A DNA stretch of 64,000 nt from Chaenocephalus aceratus. Taxonomy: Eukaryota > Chordata > Actinopteri > Perciformes > Channichthyidae. The position numbers and the translations under genes were made by a program. The stretch covers positions 965,326 through 1,029,325 of the forward strand of contig CM043790.1 in the NCBI GenBank assembly GCA_023974075.1, written 5' to 3'. The notes under the pieces were generated by a model, which searched no databases, was not told the DNA's origin, and saw only the letters and a program-made list of their open reading frames with translations. Below, piece after piece: positions 11,871-22,544 of the stretch (its first letter is position 1; every line of letters starts with the position of its first letter).

Positions 11871-13229
11871 TTTCTCCCTGCAGAAATAGAAAACATGGCC
11901 GAACTTCGTTTTATTCTCGGTGGAAAATGCCTATTTTAAAGTTAGTTTGGCCATTAAAATGCGTCATTTGATGCGAGAAATATGAGTTGTTATTTCAGAT
12001 TATGTGTGCAGTGGATGTACATGATCTTTAGTTTGCTAGTTATTACGAAGATTACTTCAGGAAATCGCAACGTTTTCATTGTTACCAAGGTGGTTGCTAA
12101 GGATGCTGCTATCGATATTATTTCTGTTATGTTGTGTTACTGTTTAATGGTGTTATCTTTATTGCTACCCCCTTCCCCGTCAATGTATAGTGTTGGTCCA
12201 CAGCGCAAACATATTAGTTTAACAAAATCCGCATCTAAAGATAGCCTACGTTATTTTCCCCTGTGCAATTCCAGTCTCACATCTCACAGCACATCGTCAT
12301 TAACAAATACCGGAAACAGACCGAAACCATTTAAAAAAAAATAAATAATACTTTATTCCGAGTGTGCTTGCTTTTCTCTTTGAAAGTCATCACATAACGG
12401 CATTGTAATACATGGTTCGGCTGCATTAAATATTACATATCTGCCGTAGTTCTGTATTCATAGAGCCCTGATGAGAAGACTTCTAGACAAACATGAGGAA
12501 CTGAAAACGTGACGTGGATCATAAATATATCAGCCATTAAACAACATCTTACATTTCTTTTCACACAATACGTCTCCTTGCAGTATCAACACTAATTCGG
12601 CTGACTTTTATATTTGATCCAATTGGTAGATAGGCTGTATTTACACCATAAAGGTGCACAGCTGATATAAAGGGACACCTAGTGGTTAAAGCATATTATT
12701 GAATTTCATTATTTTTATTATTAGATATTAGTAGGATCCCTATAAAGTATATTCATTACTCGTTATTCTCTACTAATAGTTCATTAAAGACTGTATATAA
12801 TGACTATTTTGCACATCCCGTTCAAGATTTCAAGATTTCCTAAGGTTATTGACATATCATAGGCCCACAGAACTGTGGTGTAGTTCTGCATTGAATGAAA
12901 AACTTGGGTTGCAGGTTCCTCAACAGTGCATTACAAGACATCTATCAATATGTGTGCATACCTCCAGCAATGTTAACTATGTTGAAGCACTTATTTTAAC
13001 TGATATTATACATAATGATTATACGCTTATAAGATGTATGTAGATATTTCATCTCCGGCCTTGTCAGGTATTGAACAATCAATAAATAAAGAACACAGAA
13101 TTGTTAAATATAAAACACATAATTTGTGTGATTATACTAAATGATTTACAAATAAACACAACTGCATATTTACAACTGTTACACATGCTGATGTAATGCA
13201 AATATTCCAACTTGGGATCAATAAAGTAA
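11871..13229. other. No gene seen; spacer between inverted repeat copies
   Basis: The open frame at 11982-12344 has no recognisable domain. The block at about 12330-12360 contains an A-rich run followed by AATAAATAATACTTTATT. Nothing resembling a transposase was found, so the possible 2.3-kb element would be non-autonomous. Confidence 0.45.
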
Positions 13230-13690
13230 ATAAAGACGGGTGGACCCGTTCAAATCCAGTTTTGGACCGTCTGCCGTGGTTCCATCCTATTTCAAGTGCT
13301 GTTCGAGAATCGGCGTAACCCTCGGAGCACACTCTCCAATCACAGAGCTTGAGGACTATCACGGGGTTTGTCAAACAGAGCACATGATGTAGTCCAAACG
13401 ATAGCTGGGGATTCTGGGGGAAAAATACAAAAGCATTGCACACAATTTAAACCAATCAATGTTGTGTAATTAACAAGGATAATCTGGTGTTTTTTAGTCG
13501 ATGAGTAGTGCAGATATCACTTCCGGGTGTACAATTCTCCGTTATCCAATGGGAATGGACGCTCACATTGTCTTTAAGGGCAGCCGACACAAACGAATGC
13601 CGTGCTTCCATGAGCGTCAAATCCCGACGCAGATGGGAATACATTGCAATCAGTTGAAAGCTATTTGCGTCCCTTTATGACGCAAATAGC
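13230..13690 (-). repeat. Unnamed repeat family, copy 2 (minus)
   Basis: Reverse-complement counterpart of the copy at 11330-11870, extending through GAAAGCTATTTGCGTCC. Small internal deletions distinguish it (for example the block after GATATCACTTCCGG is shorter than in copy 1). It directly abuts the BED-type hAT remnant at 13691. Confidence 0.75.
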
Positions 13691-14397
13691 CACCAATCGA
13701 TATCGGCCGATACTCACTCTCTGCCGATCGATCGGTGCTCAAATGCCGATCGCATGACGTAAAATACATGACACTTTTCTCTGTGCGCGGCAAAACAAGC
13801 TCGCCAAAATGGCTTCACCGGTCTGGCAGTTTTTTAAGGTGTCCGAAAATGACAATAGCGGTATGCAACGTGTGTGAAGCAGAAATCCTGCAGCTCCACC
13901 CGCTGTGACGGACCGCTGAGCGGAGCAAAACACACAAGAGTTAGACCTAACACACTTAGCTATTTTATCTACCTCTGGAACAAGCTAAACTAGTTATAAT
14001 ATATTCATTCTTCACTGTCGGTCACTCATTACTGGATCAGTGAGCTGCATGAGACGATACTGCAGGTCTCCCTTGAAAAAGAGATCTATGATCTCAATGG
14101 GACCAATCTGGTTAAATAAAGGTTTGAAATTAAATGAAATAAAATGATACTGACAGGCTGTCAGGAGAGAGAGAGGGGGAGAGAGGAAAAGAGAGCGCTT
14201 CTGCTAATTTATCCCGTGTTATTATCCAAAGTGAATGTAAACTTGAATAATGTACTTCATTTGAATGTAATAATTATGTTGGTTGTTGTTGTGGAAGCTC
14301 CAGTGAATGAGCCCCATTAATTGAGTTTTAAACATCACTTTAAATGGAAGATCCCCATAGGCCCCACCCACTCGATGCGATCGGAGCATCCCTAATG
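13691..14397 (+). mobile_element. hAT remnant with BED zinc-finger coding start
   Basis: The left part has the GATATCGGCCGATAC/GATCGATCGG motifs, and the right end reads GATCGGAGCATCCCTA, both common at ends of ZBED-type fish hAT elements. An ATG near 13809 opens MASPVWQFFKVSENDNS. A one-base frame change is followed by VCNVCEAEIL, the start of a BED finger (the C-x2-C pair). No later transposase sequence remains. A LINE 3' tail (CTGGTTAAATAAAGG, about 14110-14125) sits inside, so the element has been deleted and re-hit. Confidence 0.6.
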
Positions 14398-15307
14398 TAA
14401 GTCGCGCTGACAGGTCCACACACTGCTTCCCCGTAGCAAGGGTCCCCCCGCCCTCCTGTTGACAGTTCACGAGTGTCGAACTCTTCACCCCCCCGTTGAT
14501 AATTCACGATCGTCTGCTCGTTGATAACAATTTTTTTTTTAATGCCACTTCATATCAAAAAGGTTGCCCATTCTTTGCTTATGGCAGCCTTTTTTTACTT
14601 CAAATGTCCATGAAAGTGGTGGTCAGTAATTGTATATGTTCCAATGCCTACTTTGGAGGATATCATAAGACTTTGAAGCAATCAAATGTAAACACACAAT
14701 GTTTGATGAAAGTAGTAAATCCCTCAGATTTGACCCAAACATGACAGGAGGGTTAAGTAATGTAACAGACGTATTTATTTGAATCCAATTAACAGTCTTT
14801 CCCTAAAAGCTGGCCTTATGTTCTTGCTTTAACCTGACAAGTACTGGCTTTAGAAGAGATGCACTGCTGACCTCGGCAAGTGGTACCCAGTGTGCTATAA
14901 AGTGAACCAAAGAGGTCCTGAGTCGTGAGTTGTTGAAGGTGTTGACAGTCTTGAATAATTCTTCTCATTCAAAGCATGGAACAGAGTGTCAGCCAGCTTC
15001 CTGAGATGTAAAATGTAAGCCTTATGACAGCCAGGTCTCAGACTGATGGATCTGAGTTTTAACAGGCTTTATTGTCGGGGACTGTGAGATCTGGCATCAG
15101 ACTCCTAATGAAGATGTCCTGGGATGAGTCCTCAGAGACAGAGCCATAGAGAGGACATTGATCAGAGCCACCAGACTGGAGACACATTACAGAGACTGGG
15201 GAAAGGTAAGAGGGTAGAATGGAGGAATTCAATCGCCTGATTAAGGCCGATGACTTCATTCAATGTATATCTGAGCGTGTGATCTGCCACTCCCCTCTCT
15301 GTCTCCT

Positions 15308-15309
<2 letters not shown>
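14398..15309. other. No gene seen
   Basis: Contains the repeat end CAGGAGGGTTAA (about 14745-14756), the inverted partner of the motif near 5030, preceded by GATTTGACCC. The open frames here have no recognisable domain. Confidence 0.4.

Positions 15310-15353
<44 letters not shown>
15310..15353 (+). repeat. (TG)n microsatellite
   Basis: About 21 uninterrupted TG units ending in GCGCGTGCACG. Confidence 0.97.
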
Positions 15354-15356
<3 letters not shown>

Positions 15357-15526
15357 TGCACGGCAGGAAGGCCGAGGTTATCCCTAACTTATTAGAGCCG
15401 GTGCGGTGCATTGAAAATCCATGCAGTGCTGCTGTCACAGCGATTCTTTTCCATTGAATTAAAAGGGGTCAATCCCACAAATCAAGAGATTACGCTCTAA
15501 GGAGATATAGGACTAACTGCTCAGTG

Positions 15527-15529
<3 letters not shown>

Positions 15530-15564
<35 letters not shown>

Positions 15565-15584
15565 CACACACCACACCCACACAC

Positions 15585-15639
<55 letters not shown>

Positions 15640-15696
15640 ACACACACACACACACACCACACACACACACACACACACAACACACACACACACACT
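15530..15696 (+). repeat. (CA)n microsatellite, interrupted
   Basis: About 165 bp of CA dinucleotides with CC and AA interruptions. Open frames here on both strands are artefacts of the repeat. Confidence 0.97.
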
Positions 15697-16537
15697 CTGA
15701 CTAATGAAGGCCCACCATGTGTGAGTATGGAGTCAGAAATATACTCTGTGCCAGAGTGGTCTCACAAATGGCGGATGAATAAAGTAAAGGTCATTTTGTG
15801 TTCTATCACTACACCTGTTTTAGCATGGCATTGTGTGTTCTACCACACCTTTTTGGCTCATTTCAAGTAATTGAAATGAATTGGGCTCATAGGGAGGGGG
15901 GGGGGGCAGGAGCTCCAACAAGGCGTTTAGGACAGAGAGTGAATGCACATACTAATCAGAGATGCTGTATGAGAAACCAATGTGAGTTTGGAACATTGAA
16001 CAATGTACATCTATTCTAGTAGACCTCAACAATGGAATTATGATCAGTAGAAATGGCCATGTCATGGGAGCTTTAACATGCGACATCCCTCACATGATAT
16101 CACGTTTTAAACTTTATATCGCCCGCATTCTGATAAACTGCCACCCTAATGATTTTTCTTATTTAGATTTCACATATCAGAATCGGGAAATGTAAACTGT
16201 TACAACAAAGGGGACAGTGATAGGCAACTGAAAAGAGTAGTCTAACATCTTAAAAGAAGGCAAGCACATGTTTACATAAACAAAACATGTATTAAGTCAA
16301 ACCTAATATTTATTTGATCCTAATATTATAGCTTTCAACTAACCTAATACAGTTATGTGAAATATGTTGACATAATATATTTAATTAAGGTTCATGTTTC
16401 AGTTTTTTCAGTGTTGTTACGGCATCAATATTGCAAAAAAAAGTACAGTTATAGTGTGTTGCTTCGTAGATAAATGATGTTCAACCTTTAAAAAAAGGCT
16501 CACATTGTCTCTTGAACACACTCGTGCTGTCTCTGAC
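15697..16537. other. No gene seen
   Basis: AT-rich spacer with a G run at about 15895-15906 and no coding signal. Confidence 0.5.
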
Positions 16538-16573
16538 ACACACACACAAACACAAACACACACACACACACAC

Positions 16574-16615
<42 letters not shown>
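16538..16615 (+). repeat. (CA)n microsatellite
   Basis: About 78 bp of CA units with few interruptions, followed by GTAAAGCTGC. Confidence 0.97.
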
Positions 16616-16621
<6 letters not shown>

Positions 16622-16726
16622 CTGCTGTTGCGTGACTAGTGGTTTGGCTGTAGTGCTGGCAGGGGAGAGCTGGTCGTGATTGTGCTGAGTGGAGCAATCT
16701 TCAGTTTGGGGACTTTGGCATTCATC

Positions 16727-16733
16727 ACACACA

Positions 16734-16764
<31 letters not shown>

Positions 16765-16792
16765 CACAACACACACACACACACCCACCACA

Positions 16793-16852
<60 letters not shown>

Positions 16853-16855
16853 ACA

Positions 16856-16907
<52 letters not shown>

Positions 16908-16921
16908 ACACACACACACAC
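16727..16921 (+). repeat. (CA)n microsatellite, long, interrupted
   Basis: About 195 bp of CA units with CCACC and AACAC interruptions. With 15310-15353, 15530-15696 and 16538-16615 it makes four CA/TG arrays within 1.6 kb. Confidence 0.97.
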
Positions 16922-17394
16922 TGCAGTAGCCCTGCGGCTCAGCCTGCTTTAATTATTACACGGCCAGCTAATCAATAGCAAAGAGGCTAATCCTATTTCA
17001 TCCCTTCATATTCATTTATGCCGGTGTCAGATTTAAACTACCTGCGCCGTGATTCCCATCATCGTATATGACGCGTGTGTGTGTGCACATATGCAAGTGT
17101 GCTGCTGATGGTGTGTTAACTGAAGAAAAGTTTCCCATAACATTTTATTTTTCACCTCCACTATTTTGCATTTATTAGCAGCATATAAACACTAAAAGGT
17201 ATTCATAGAGATCTTAGATGAGTCCGGGGCAGCAGGTTCCGTTTTGGTCTGCAGTTGTTGATGTCCTGCCAATTTGTATTATGTACTTAGAAATAGTCTT
17301 TGACAGAGATTATTGCACACTAGCTTGCAGCACTTTACTGTAGGTCCAGATGTATAGTACATCATGTATATAAATATATACAGTATATATATTA
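16922..17394. other. No gene seen
   Basis: Unique-looking AT-rich sequence ending in a TA-rich run (about 17365-17398). Confidence 0.45.
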
Positions 17395-17640
17395 TATTAG
17401 GCCTGTCAGTCGATTAAAATATTTAATCGCGATTAATCGCATGATTGTCCATAGTTAATCGCGATTAATCGCACATTTTTGATCTGTTCTAAATGTTCCT
17501 TAAAGGAATATTTTTCAAGTTTTTAATACTCTTATCAACATATTGGAGTGGACAAATATGCTTTATGCTAATGTTTATTATCATTTGAACAATGACAAAT
17601 ATTCTCATGAATATTAAACACAACAACCTCTGAAGAACTA
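17395..17640 (+). repeat. Fragment with TTAATCGCGATTAATCGC motif
   Basis: Two near-identical palindromic motifs (AATCGCGATTAATCGCA at about 17424-17441 and about 17457-17474) follow AGGCCTGTCAGTCGATTAAA. This combination is a common fish dispersed repeat, probably a DNA transposon end. No partner end was identified. Confidence 0.5.
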
Positions 17641-18565
17641 GCACCTTACCGTGGTAGAGAGGTTTGTGTGCCCTGATGAACCTGGGGGCTGTGTTGTCTG
17701 GAACCTTGTGTTCCTGGTAGGGTCTCCCATGGCAAATTGGTCTCAGGCAAGGGGCCAGACTAAGATTGGTTCAACAGACCTCATGAAAGAAACAAGAACA
17801 AGAAGTGAGGATACCCGGCCCGGAGGAAGCCCGGGGGCCCTTTCTGGAGCCAGGCCCAGAAGGAGGACTCGTCGGCGAGAGTCTGGTGGCCGGGCTTGCC
17901 ACGGAGCCCGGCCGGGCCCAGCCCGAAAAGGCAACGTGGGCAACACCTCCGCTTCTCCGTCCCGCGGGCCCACCACCTACGGGAAACAGCGATGGGGTCG
18001 GGTGCGCTGCCAGAAGGGTGGCAGTGAAAGTGGAGGGTCTCGACGGACCAGACCCGGGCGACAGAAGCTGGCTTTGGGGACGTGGAACGTCACCTCTCTG
18101 GGGGGGAAGGAGCCGGAGCTTGTGCGGGAGGTGGAGCGTTACCAGTTGGATCTGGTTGGGCTCACCTCTACGCACAGCGTCGGCTCTGGAACCTTACTTC
18201 TGGATAGGGGTTGGACTCTATTCTTCTCCGGAGTTGCTCAAGGTGTGAGGCGCCGGGCGGGTGTGGGGATACTCACAAGTCCCCGGTTAGGTGCTTCGTT
18301 GTTGGAGTTTACCCCAGTGGACGAGAGGGTCGCCTCCCTACGCCTGCGGGTTATGGGGGGGAAAACTCTGACTGTTGTGTGTGCTTATGCACCCAACAGC
18401 AGTTCAGAGTATACGGCCTTCTTGGAGACCCTGGAAAGAGTCCTGTATGGGGCTCCTGAAGGGGACTCTTTAATCTTGCTGGGAGACTTCAACGTACATG
18501 TGGGCAATGATGGAGACACTTGGAGGGGTGTGATTGGGAGGAACGGCCCCCTGATCTGAACTGGA
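17641..18565 (+). mobile_element. 5' part of a LINE, 3' truncated
   Basis: The segment begins with a GC-rich 5' leader and runs into a LINE protein with an apurinic endonuclease domain. It ends abruptly near 18565, where DIRS gag sequence begins, so the reverse transcriptase half is absent. Loss of the 3' half is the reverse of normal LINE truncation and implies deletion or recombination rather than incomplete insertion. Confidence 0.8.
17651..18559 (+). CDS. LINE protein, apurinic-endonuclease domain (partial)
   Basis: An open frame of about 300 codons. The first half is basic and low complexity (R, G, P and S rich), as in nucleic-acid-binding regions. The second half is an endonuclease/exonuclease/phosphatase fold: [17 protein letters not shown] opens it (motif with N at WNV), [12 protein letters not shown] follows, and [12 protein letters not shown] carries the GDFN metal/catalytic motif. 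Family knowledge: this domain nicks target DNA for target-primed reverse transcription. The frame ends at a TGA at 18557-18559, where a one-base shift would continue PDLN. The clade (I/Nimb-like or RTE-like) is my impression only. The start codon is uncertain; the first ATG is at about 17728. Confidence 0.85.
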   Translation: MVERFVCPDEPGGCVVWNLVFLVGSPMANWSQARGQTKIGSTDLMKETRTRSEDTRPGGSPGALSGARPRRRTRRRESGGRACHGARPGPARKGNVGNTSASPSRGPTTYGKQRWGRVRCQKGGSESGGSRRTRPGRQKLALGTWNVTSLGGKEPELVREVERYQLDLVGLTSTHSVGSGTLLLDRGWTLFFSGVAQGVRRRAGVGILTSPRLGASLLEFTPVDERVASLRLRVMGGKTLTVVCAYAPNSSSEYTAFLETLERVLYGAPEGDSLILLGDFNVHVGNDGDTWRGVIGRNGPLI

Positions 18566-18614
18566 TGAAGTGTCGGTCTCTTGGAGAGACTGGCCCTTCA
18601 GCAACAAGGTCCCA

Positions 18615-19345
18615 ATCCAGGGTGCCTCCTCCCTGGATTGCGATGGAATGGAGAGGCTCGGCCTGCTCCGCATACCGCCCATGGAACCGCTGGTGGCGGC
18701 CCACCTTCTACCGAAGGTGGGCCCCTCACCTAGCAGGAACCCCACGCTGCCAGCAAAAGCGGACCGCTTTCAGTCCACAATGACTGAAAACTCCTATAAA
18801 GCTGAAGCGCTGTCCGCCAGGGCCCTGAACGTGTCCTCGCTGCTAACCGCCTACCAAGCGGAGCTCTGCGAGGACCTGTCGGGTAGCCCGGGAGCAGCCA
18901 CTCGAGATGGCAGCGGTCACGGACATTTGCCTCCGTGTCCAGCGCTGCGCCGTCCAGGCCACGGGCAAGGTAATGGGGATCATGGTGGTGCAGGAAAGAG
19001 CGAGATGGCTCAACCTCACCAACCTCCCTGACCGAGAAAGAGAAAATGTGCTGGATATGCCCGAGGGAATTTTCGGCTCCGCTCTTGCCTCCATGCAAAG
19101 GAGGTGTGAGACGAAGAAGAAGGAGGACGAGGCACTCCACCTCTGCCTCCCTCGAAGGGCCTAGCCGCTGCCCTCGCAGCAGCAGTCCTTCACCCAAGCG
19201 AACTCTGCCCGGTTCAAAGCACCGGTTAAGCAGAGATCGCAGCCCACCCCGAGTCCCCAGCCCTGGCTGGAGACAAGGGCAAGTTGGCCGAGAAAATCTC
19301 CGGTTCTGGCTGCAGCTCAGGCTCAGCCAACCCAGAATTTTGGCC
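18615..19345 (+). pseudogene. DIRS gag protein, frameshifted
   Basis: One frame (to about 18885) has IPPMEPLVAAHLLPK, PTLPAKADRFQSTMTENSYK and ALNVSSLLTAYQAELCEDL. A frameshift leads into AAVTDICLRVQRCAVQATGK, ERARWLNLTNLPDRER and FGSALASMQRRCETKKK, ending at a TAG near 19162. Another frame then shows SSSPSPKRTLPGSKH, a basic C-terminal tail. These match the order of the capsid-like ORF of vertebrate DIRS elements (family recognition from memory). At least two frameshifts make it non-functional. Confidence 0.8.
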
Positions 19346-19658
19346 AGCAGTCGAGGAAGAAGAAGCGAGCGGCGTGACAGCCCCTCCTTCTCCCCTCCGT
19401 GAATGTGTTCCCGCCGCCTCGAGAGATGCCTAAACACCATCCTCAAGTCCGCACAAACACATGTCACATGCTGATTGATTCCTCTGTCATAAAACATTTT
19501 CCGCTAACGCATCCAGGCTTCAGGCCGAGGGCGCAGCTCAAAAAAAAAAAAAAATGAAAAGAAAATCAATAAAACCAATAAACAGCCCGCCAATTCTTCC
19601 CCTTTTGAGAGCAGCTACGGCATCTTTCAAAAGGTGGATTATTGACGGGTCTGTGAAG

Positions 19659-19838
19659 GCACCACCGCCATGCACACGCGCAGTGCCGGCTGAGGCTTTA
19701 AGGGCACCACCGCCACGCGCATGCGCAGTGCCGGCTGGGGTCGTAAGAGCTCCACCGTCACACGCATGCGCTGTGCCGGCTGGAGCTGTAAAGGCACCAC
19801 CGTCACGCGCATGTGCAGTGCCGGCTGGAGCCGTACGC
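19659..19838 (+). repeat. 45-bp tandem repeat, four copies
   Basis: Units start at 19659, 19704, 19749 and 19794. Each contains GC(A/T)CCACCG.CACGC, then GCGCAGTGCCGGCTG, and ends in a variable TAAGG-like stretch. Since 45 is divisible by three, both strands keep open frames with a 15-residue repeat. It lies where the DIRS reverse transcriptase would be expected. Confidence 0.9.
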
Positions 19839-20310
19839 GTGACATCTCAGCTGGCTCTAAGGAGCATACAGCAGGAGATACTAACGACATCTGCCTGGGC
19901 TTCTCAAAACAGTTATACTTTATCTGTTTTCACAAGCCCAGAGAGAGTCAACCCATATTCTGGAGAGAAAGGCCCTCTCTCTCCTAGAAAGAAGGGTTTT
20001 ATCTATAATGCCCGCCGAGCAGAGGCAGATTACGCAGACAAATGTCCTCGTAAAGCACCCGCTCAACATGGGGCTCATAATAAAACTGAACCCCGCGCGT
20101 CACGGCGTGCGGAGAGTATTGGTTATTATGTAATACGTAGTGGCACTACACCCGACTTTTCTAGTGCGGGACACGCCTACGGGTGCTGTCCTTTCACGGA
20201 AGGTGGTCACCACGGTCGCATGTCAGACAGGCTGATAGGGTATTTACGAAGGTCGCCCGGTGAGAGGTCTCTAGAGCAGAGACCTCCAGCGGGCGCACGT
20301 AAATCACCCG

Positions 20311-20578
20311 GAGCTTTTAGCGGTGTTCCCCACCCTAAAACGCTTCCTGCCTTCTCTCAGAGGACACCATGTCCTCGTGAGGACAGACAACACGATATCG
20401 TGTATGAACCGCCAAGGGAGGTTGCGTTGTCTCCAGTCACACACACTGGCACACAAACTGATCCCTTGGAGCGGCAGACGTCTCCTCTCTCTGAGGGCGA
20501 CACAGGTACCGGGAGTGATGCACCTCGGGACAGAACTACTGTCCAGAGGTGCACCACTCTATGCAGACTGGACTTAAT
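20311..20578 (+). pseudogene. DIRS RNase H domain remnant
   Basis: The frame reads FPTLKRFLPSLRGHHVLVRT then DNTISCMNRQGRL, SHTLAHKLIPWSGRRLLSL and VPGVMHLGTELLSRGAPLY. The RTDN block and the PGV..G.(A/T)(D/E)LLSR block are the RNase H marks of DIRS pol proteins; the final catalytic Asp is Glu here (TELLSR). Only the C-terminal part of pol is left. Confidence 0.8.
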
Positions 20579-20939
20579 GCATGATTTAAACGCACTGTTA
20601 GGCGTGGCCGCACTCGTTCACACGATTGACCTCCGGGTCCTCTGTACGCGTTCCCACCCCTGGCTCTGTTCCCCCCAACTCTGGCCAGAGTGAAGGAGCA
20701 ACGCCACACACTTACTCTGATGTTTCCGCCCTAGCCCGCAACGTACGGGCTGCCGGAGACAGCCCCCACCACGCAGGGACAGATTGTCTCAGGCGGGGGG
20801 GGCGATCTTTCACCCACGCCCAGAGCGCGGGGCACTATGGGCCTGGCCCGTGAGTGGTACAATCTGAATACAGTGGGACTCCCTCAGAAGGTGATAAAAC
20901 ACTATTCAGAGTGCGAGAGCTTCCTCCACCAGGTCTCTT

Positions 20940-21892
20940 TACGACTGTAAGTGGAGGGTGTTTGAGGAGTGGTGCCTTCAAGAAGGACACATCTCTTTTC
21001 AATGTCCTGTCGGGGTGATTTTATCATCTCTACAGGACCTGATAAACACAGAGCTTTCTCTACGATCAAGGTGTACCTGGCTGCTATTGCTGCATGCCAT
21101 GTGGGCTTTGAGGGTAAGACGGCTTGCCAACATCCTTTGGTTTGCCGTTTTATGAAAGGGGCTCGCAGGCTCCTCCCTGTCTCCAGGTCGCGGGTGCCCT
21201 TATGGGACCTGGCAGTGGTTTTAAATGGGCTCAAAATGACCCCATTTGAACCCCTGGAAGGAACTGACATGAAACATCTGTCACTCAAGACAGTGCTGTT
21301 ACTGGCCCTGGCATCCGCCAAGCGGGTCAGCGATATTCATGCGCTGTCTGTACATCCCTCATGCACTCAGTTCGCCCCAGGGCAAACGAGAGTGTTGTTG
21401 AAACCCAACCCTGCCTTTACACCAAAGGTGGTTGGTTCATGTACCCCAATTGACATTGAGGCATTTCCTCCGCCGCTGGTTTCCTCCGGGGAGCAGCAGC
21501 AGGATCTGTTGTGTCCAGTCCGTGCTTTACACACATATATGGACAGATCAAAGGAGCTTCGTCTTAATGACCAACTCTTCGTGTCCTGGGCTAACCCTCA
21601 CAAGGGTCAGCCTGTTACTAAGCAACAGCTCTTCCACTGGATTGTGGAGGCAATTGCTTTGGCCTATACGAGTCAGAGTTTGCAAGCACCTTCGGGTCTG
21701 CGGGCTCACTCGACTCGGGGCCTGGCTACATCCTGGGCTTTGTTCAAGGGTGTTTCCATCCAAGACATCTGTGCAGCGGCGAGCTGGTCCTCGCCGCTCA
21801 CTTTTGTCCACTTTTACAGGCTAGACGTCTCCGCTCCAAGTGTGGCCCGAGCAGGGCTGGGCACCTTGTTGAGTCGGGACTCTACCTGTTAA
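20940..21892 (+). pseudogene. DIRS tyrosine recombinase, one frameshift
   Basis: The N-terminal core-binding part (WRVFEEWCLQEGHISFQCPV) is in one frame to about 21045. The rest, from KHRAFSTIKVYLAAIAACHV, is in another and stays open for about 280 codons to TAA at 21890-21892. Catalytic marks of tyrosine recombinases are present: Arg in LALASAKRVSDIHAL, the H-x-x-R box in LRAHSTRGLATSW, and the Tyr in FVHFYRLDV. The enzyme would insert the circular DIRS DNA without target duplication. Apart from the single frameshift it looks well preserved, so this is one of the younger coding remnants in the window. Confidence 0.9.
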
Positions 21893-21939
21893 ATTCTGGT
21901 TGATTGGTGATTTTCGAGATAAGCTCGTCTGGCAATACG

Positions 21940-22290
21940 GGAGCTACAATATCCCATAGTGAGACATCGAACGGAGTGTTATGAATGAGAACTATGGGTA
22001 CTTACGTAACCCCAGTTCTCAGAGTAACATGAAGTGAGATGTCTCACCAGACGGCCCTCCTTGCTATGGTGAAGCGAGAAGAGGTGCTTATTTTGAATGA
22101 TGATGCATGCGTCGTAGTGCAAGCTACTTATAGGGGGTGATTCCCTGACGTTGACGTCAAGATCACCAGCCAATCAGGATTGGCGTAATGAGATTGATGC
22201 TTCTGTTTGCTCCGCGATGAGGCGCATCCCATAGTGAGACATCTCACTTCATGTTACTCTGAGACTGGGGTTACTTAAGTAACCTATAGT
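21940..22290 (+). repeat. DIRS terminal and internal complementary repeats
   Basis: ATCCCATAGTGAGACATC occurs at about 21951 and again near 22227. The block GGGTACTTACGTAACCCCAG..TTCTCAGAGTAACATG (about 21995-22032) returns as its reverse complement at about 22247-22285. Such paired direct and inverted short repeats downstream of the recombinase are the DIRS internal complementary region and right terminal repeat. Confidence 0.75.
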
Positions 22291-22299
22291 TATGTTCTC

Positions 22300-22412
22300 T
22301 TTTATATGTGTGTGTTATGTGTAACGTTGCTGCCTTCTTAGCCAGGTCAGCATTGAAATGAGATTGTATCTCAATGCTTTTATCTGGTTAAATAAAGATT
22401 AAATAAAAAAAT
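22300..22412 (+). repeat. LINE 3' tail
   Basis: GAGATTGTATCTCAATGC followed by CTGGTTAAATAAAGATTAAA and an A-rich end is a typical fish LINE terminus. A related tail lies at about 14070-14140. Confidence 0.6.
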
Positions 22413-22518
22413 TAAAAGATTCCAATCACTTGTATATAGACTCTTATTGCACTATTTCACTATTTTTTCTGTGTATCTGTTTTATTGTGTTGCACTGTTG
22501 GAGGAGCCTGTGACCTAA

Positions 22519-22540
22519 GGGGGGGGGGGGGGGGGGGGGG
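22519..22540 (+). repeat. Poly-G run (22 G)
   Basis: Twenty-two consecutive G residues sit at the edge of repeat-family copy 3. Length is likely to be sequencing-sensitive. Confidence 0.85.
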
Positions 22541-22544
22541 TAGG

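Larger units (their letters stand above)
18566..22290 (+). mobile_element. DIRS retrotransposon 1 (gag, RNase H, tyrosine recombinase)
   Basis: Gag-like sequence, an RNase H domain and a tyrosine recombinase follow one another on the plus strand, and the 3' side carries inverted and repeated terminal motifs. This is the layout of DIRS elements, which integrate with a tyrosine recombinase instead of a DDE integrase. Most of the reverse transcriptase is missing. Instead, 19500-20320 holds a 45-bp tandem repeat and unassigned sequence. The left terminal repeat is absent because the element abuts a truncated LINE. Confidence 0.88.

Noticed and set aside
15490..16978. Several overlapping open frames (poly-VC and poly-HT) on both strands
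   Set aside because: They are translations of CA/TG microsatellites, with no other coding evidence.
17743..18175. Minus-strand open frames over the LINE ORF
   Set aside because: Shadow frames of GC-rich plus-strand LINE coding sequence with an endonuclease domain.
18730..19497. 255-codon minus-strand frame
   Set aside because: Antisense to DIRS gag; no recognisable domain, while the plus strand matches gag motifs in three pieces.
19639..19890. Minus-strand frame with repeated RMRVTVVPL
   Set aside because: Reading of the 45-bp tandem repeat on the opposite strand.
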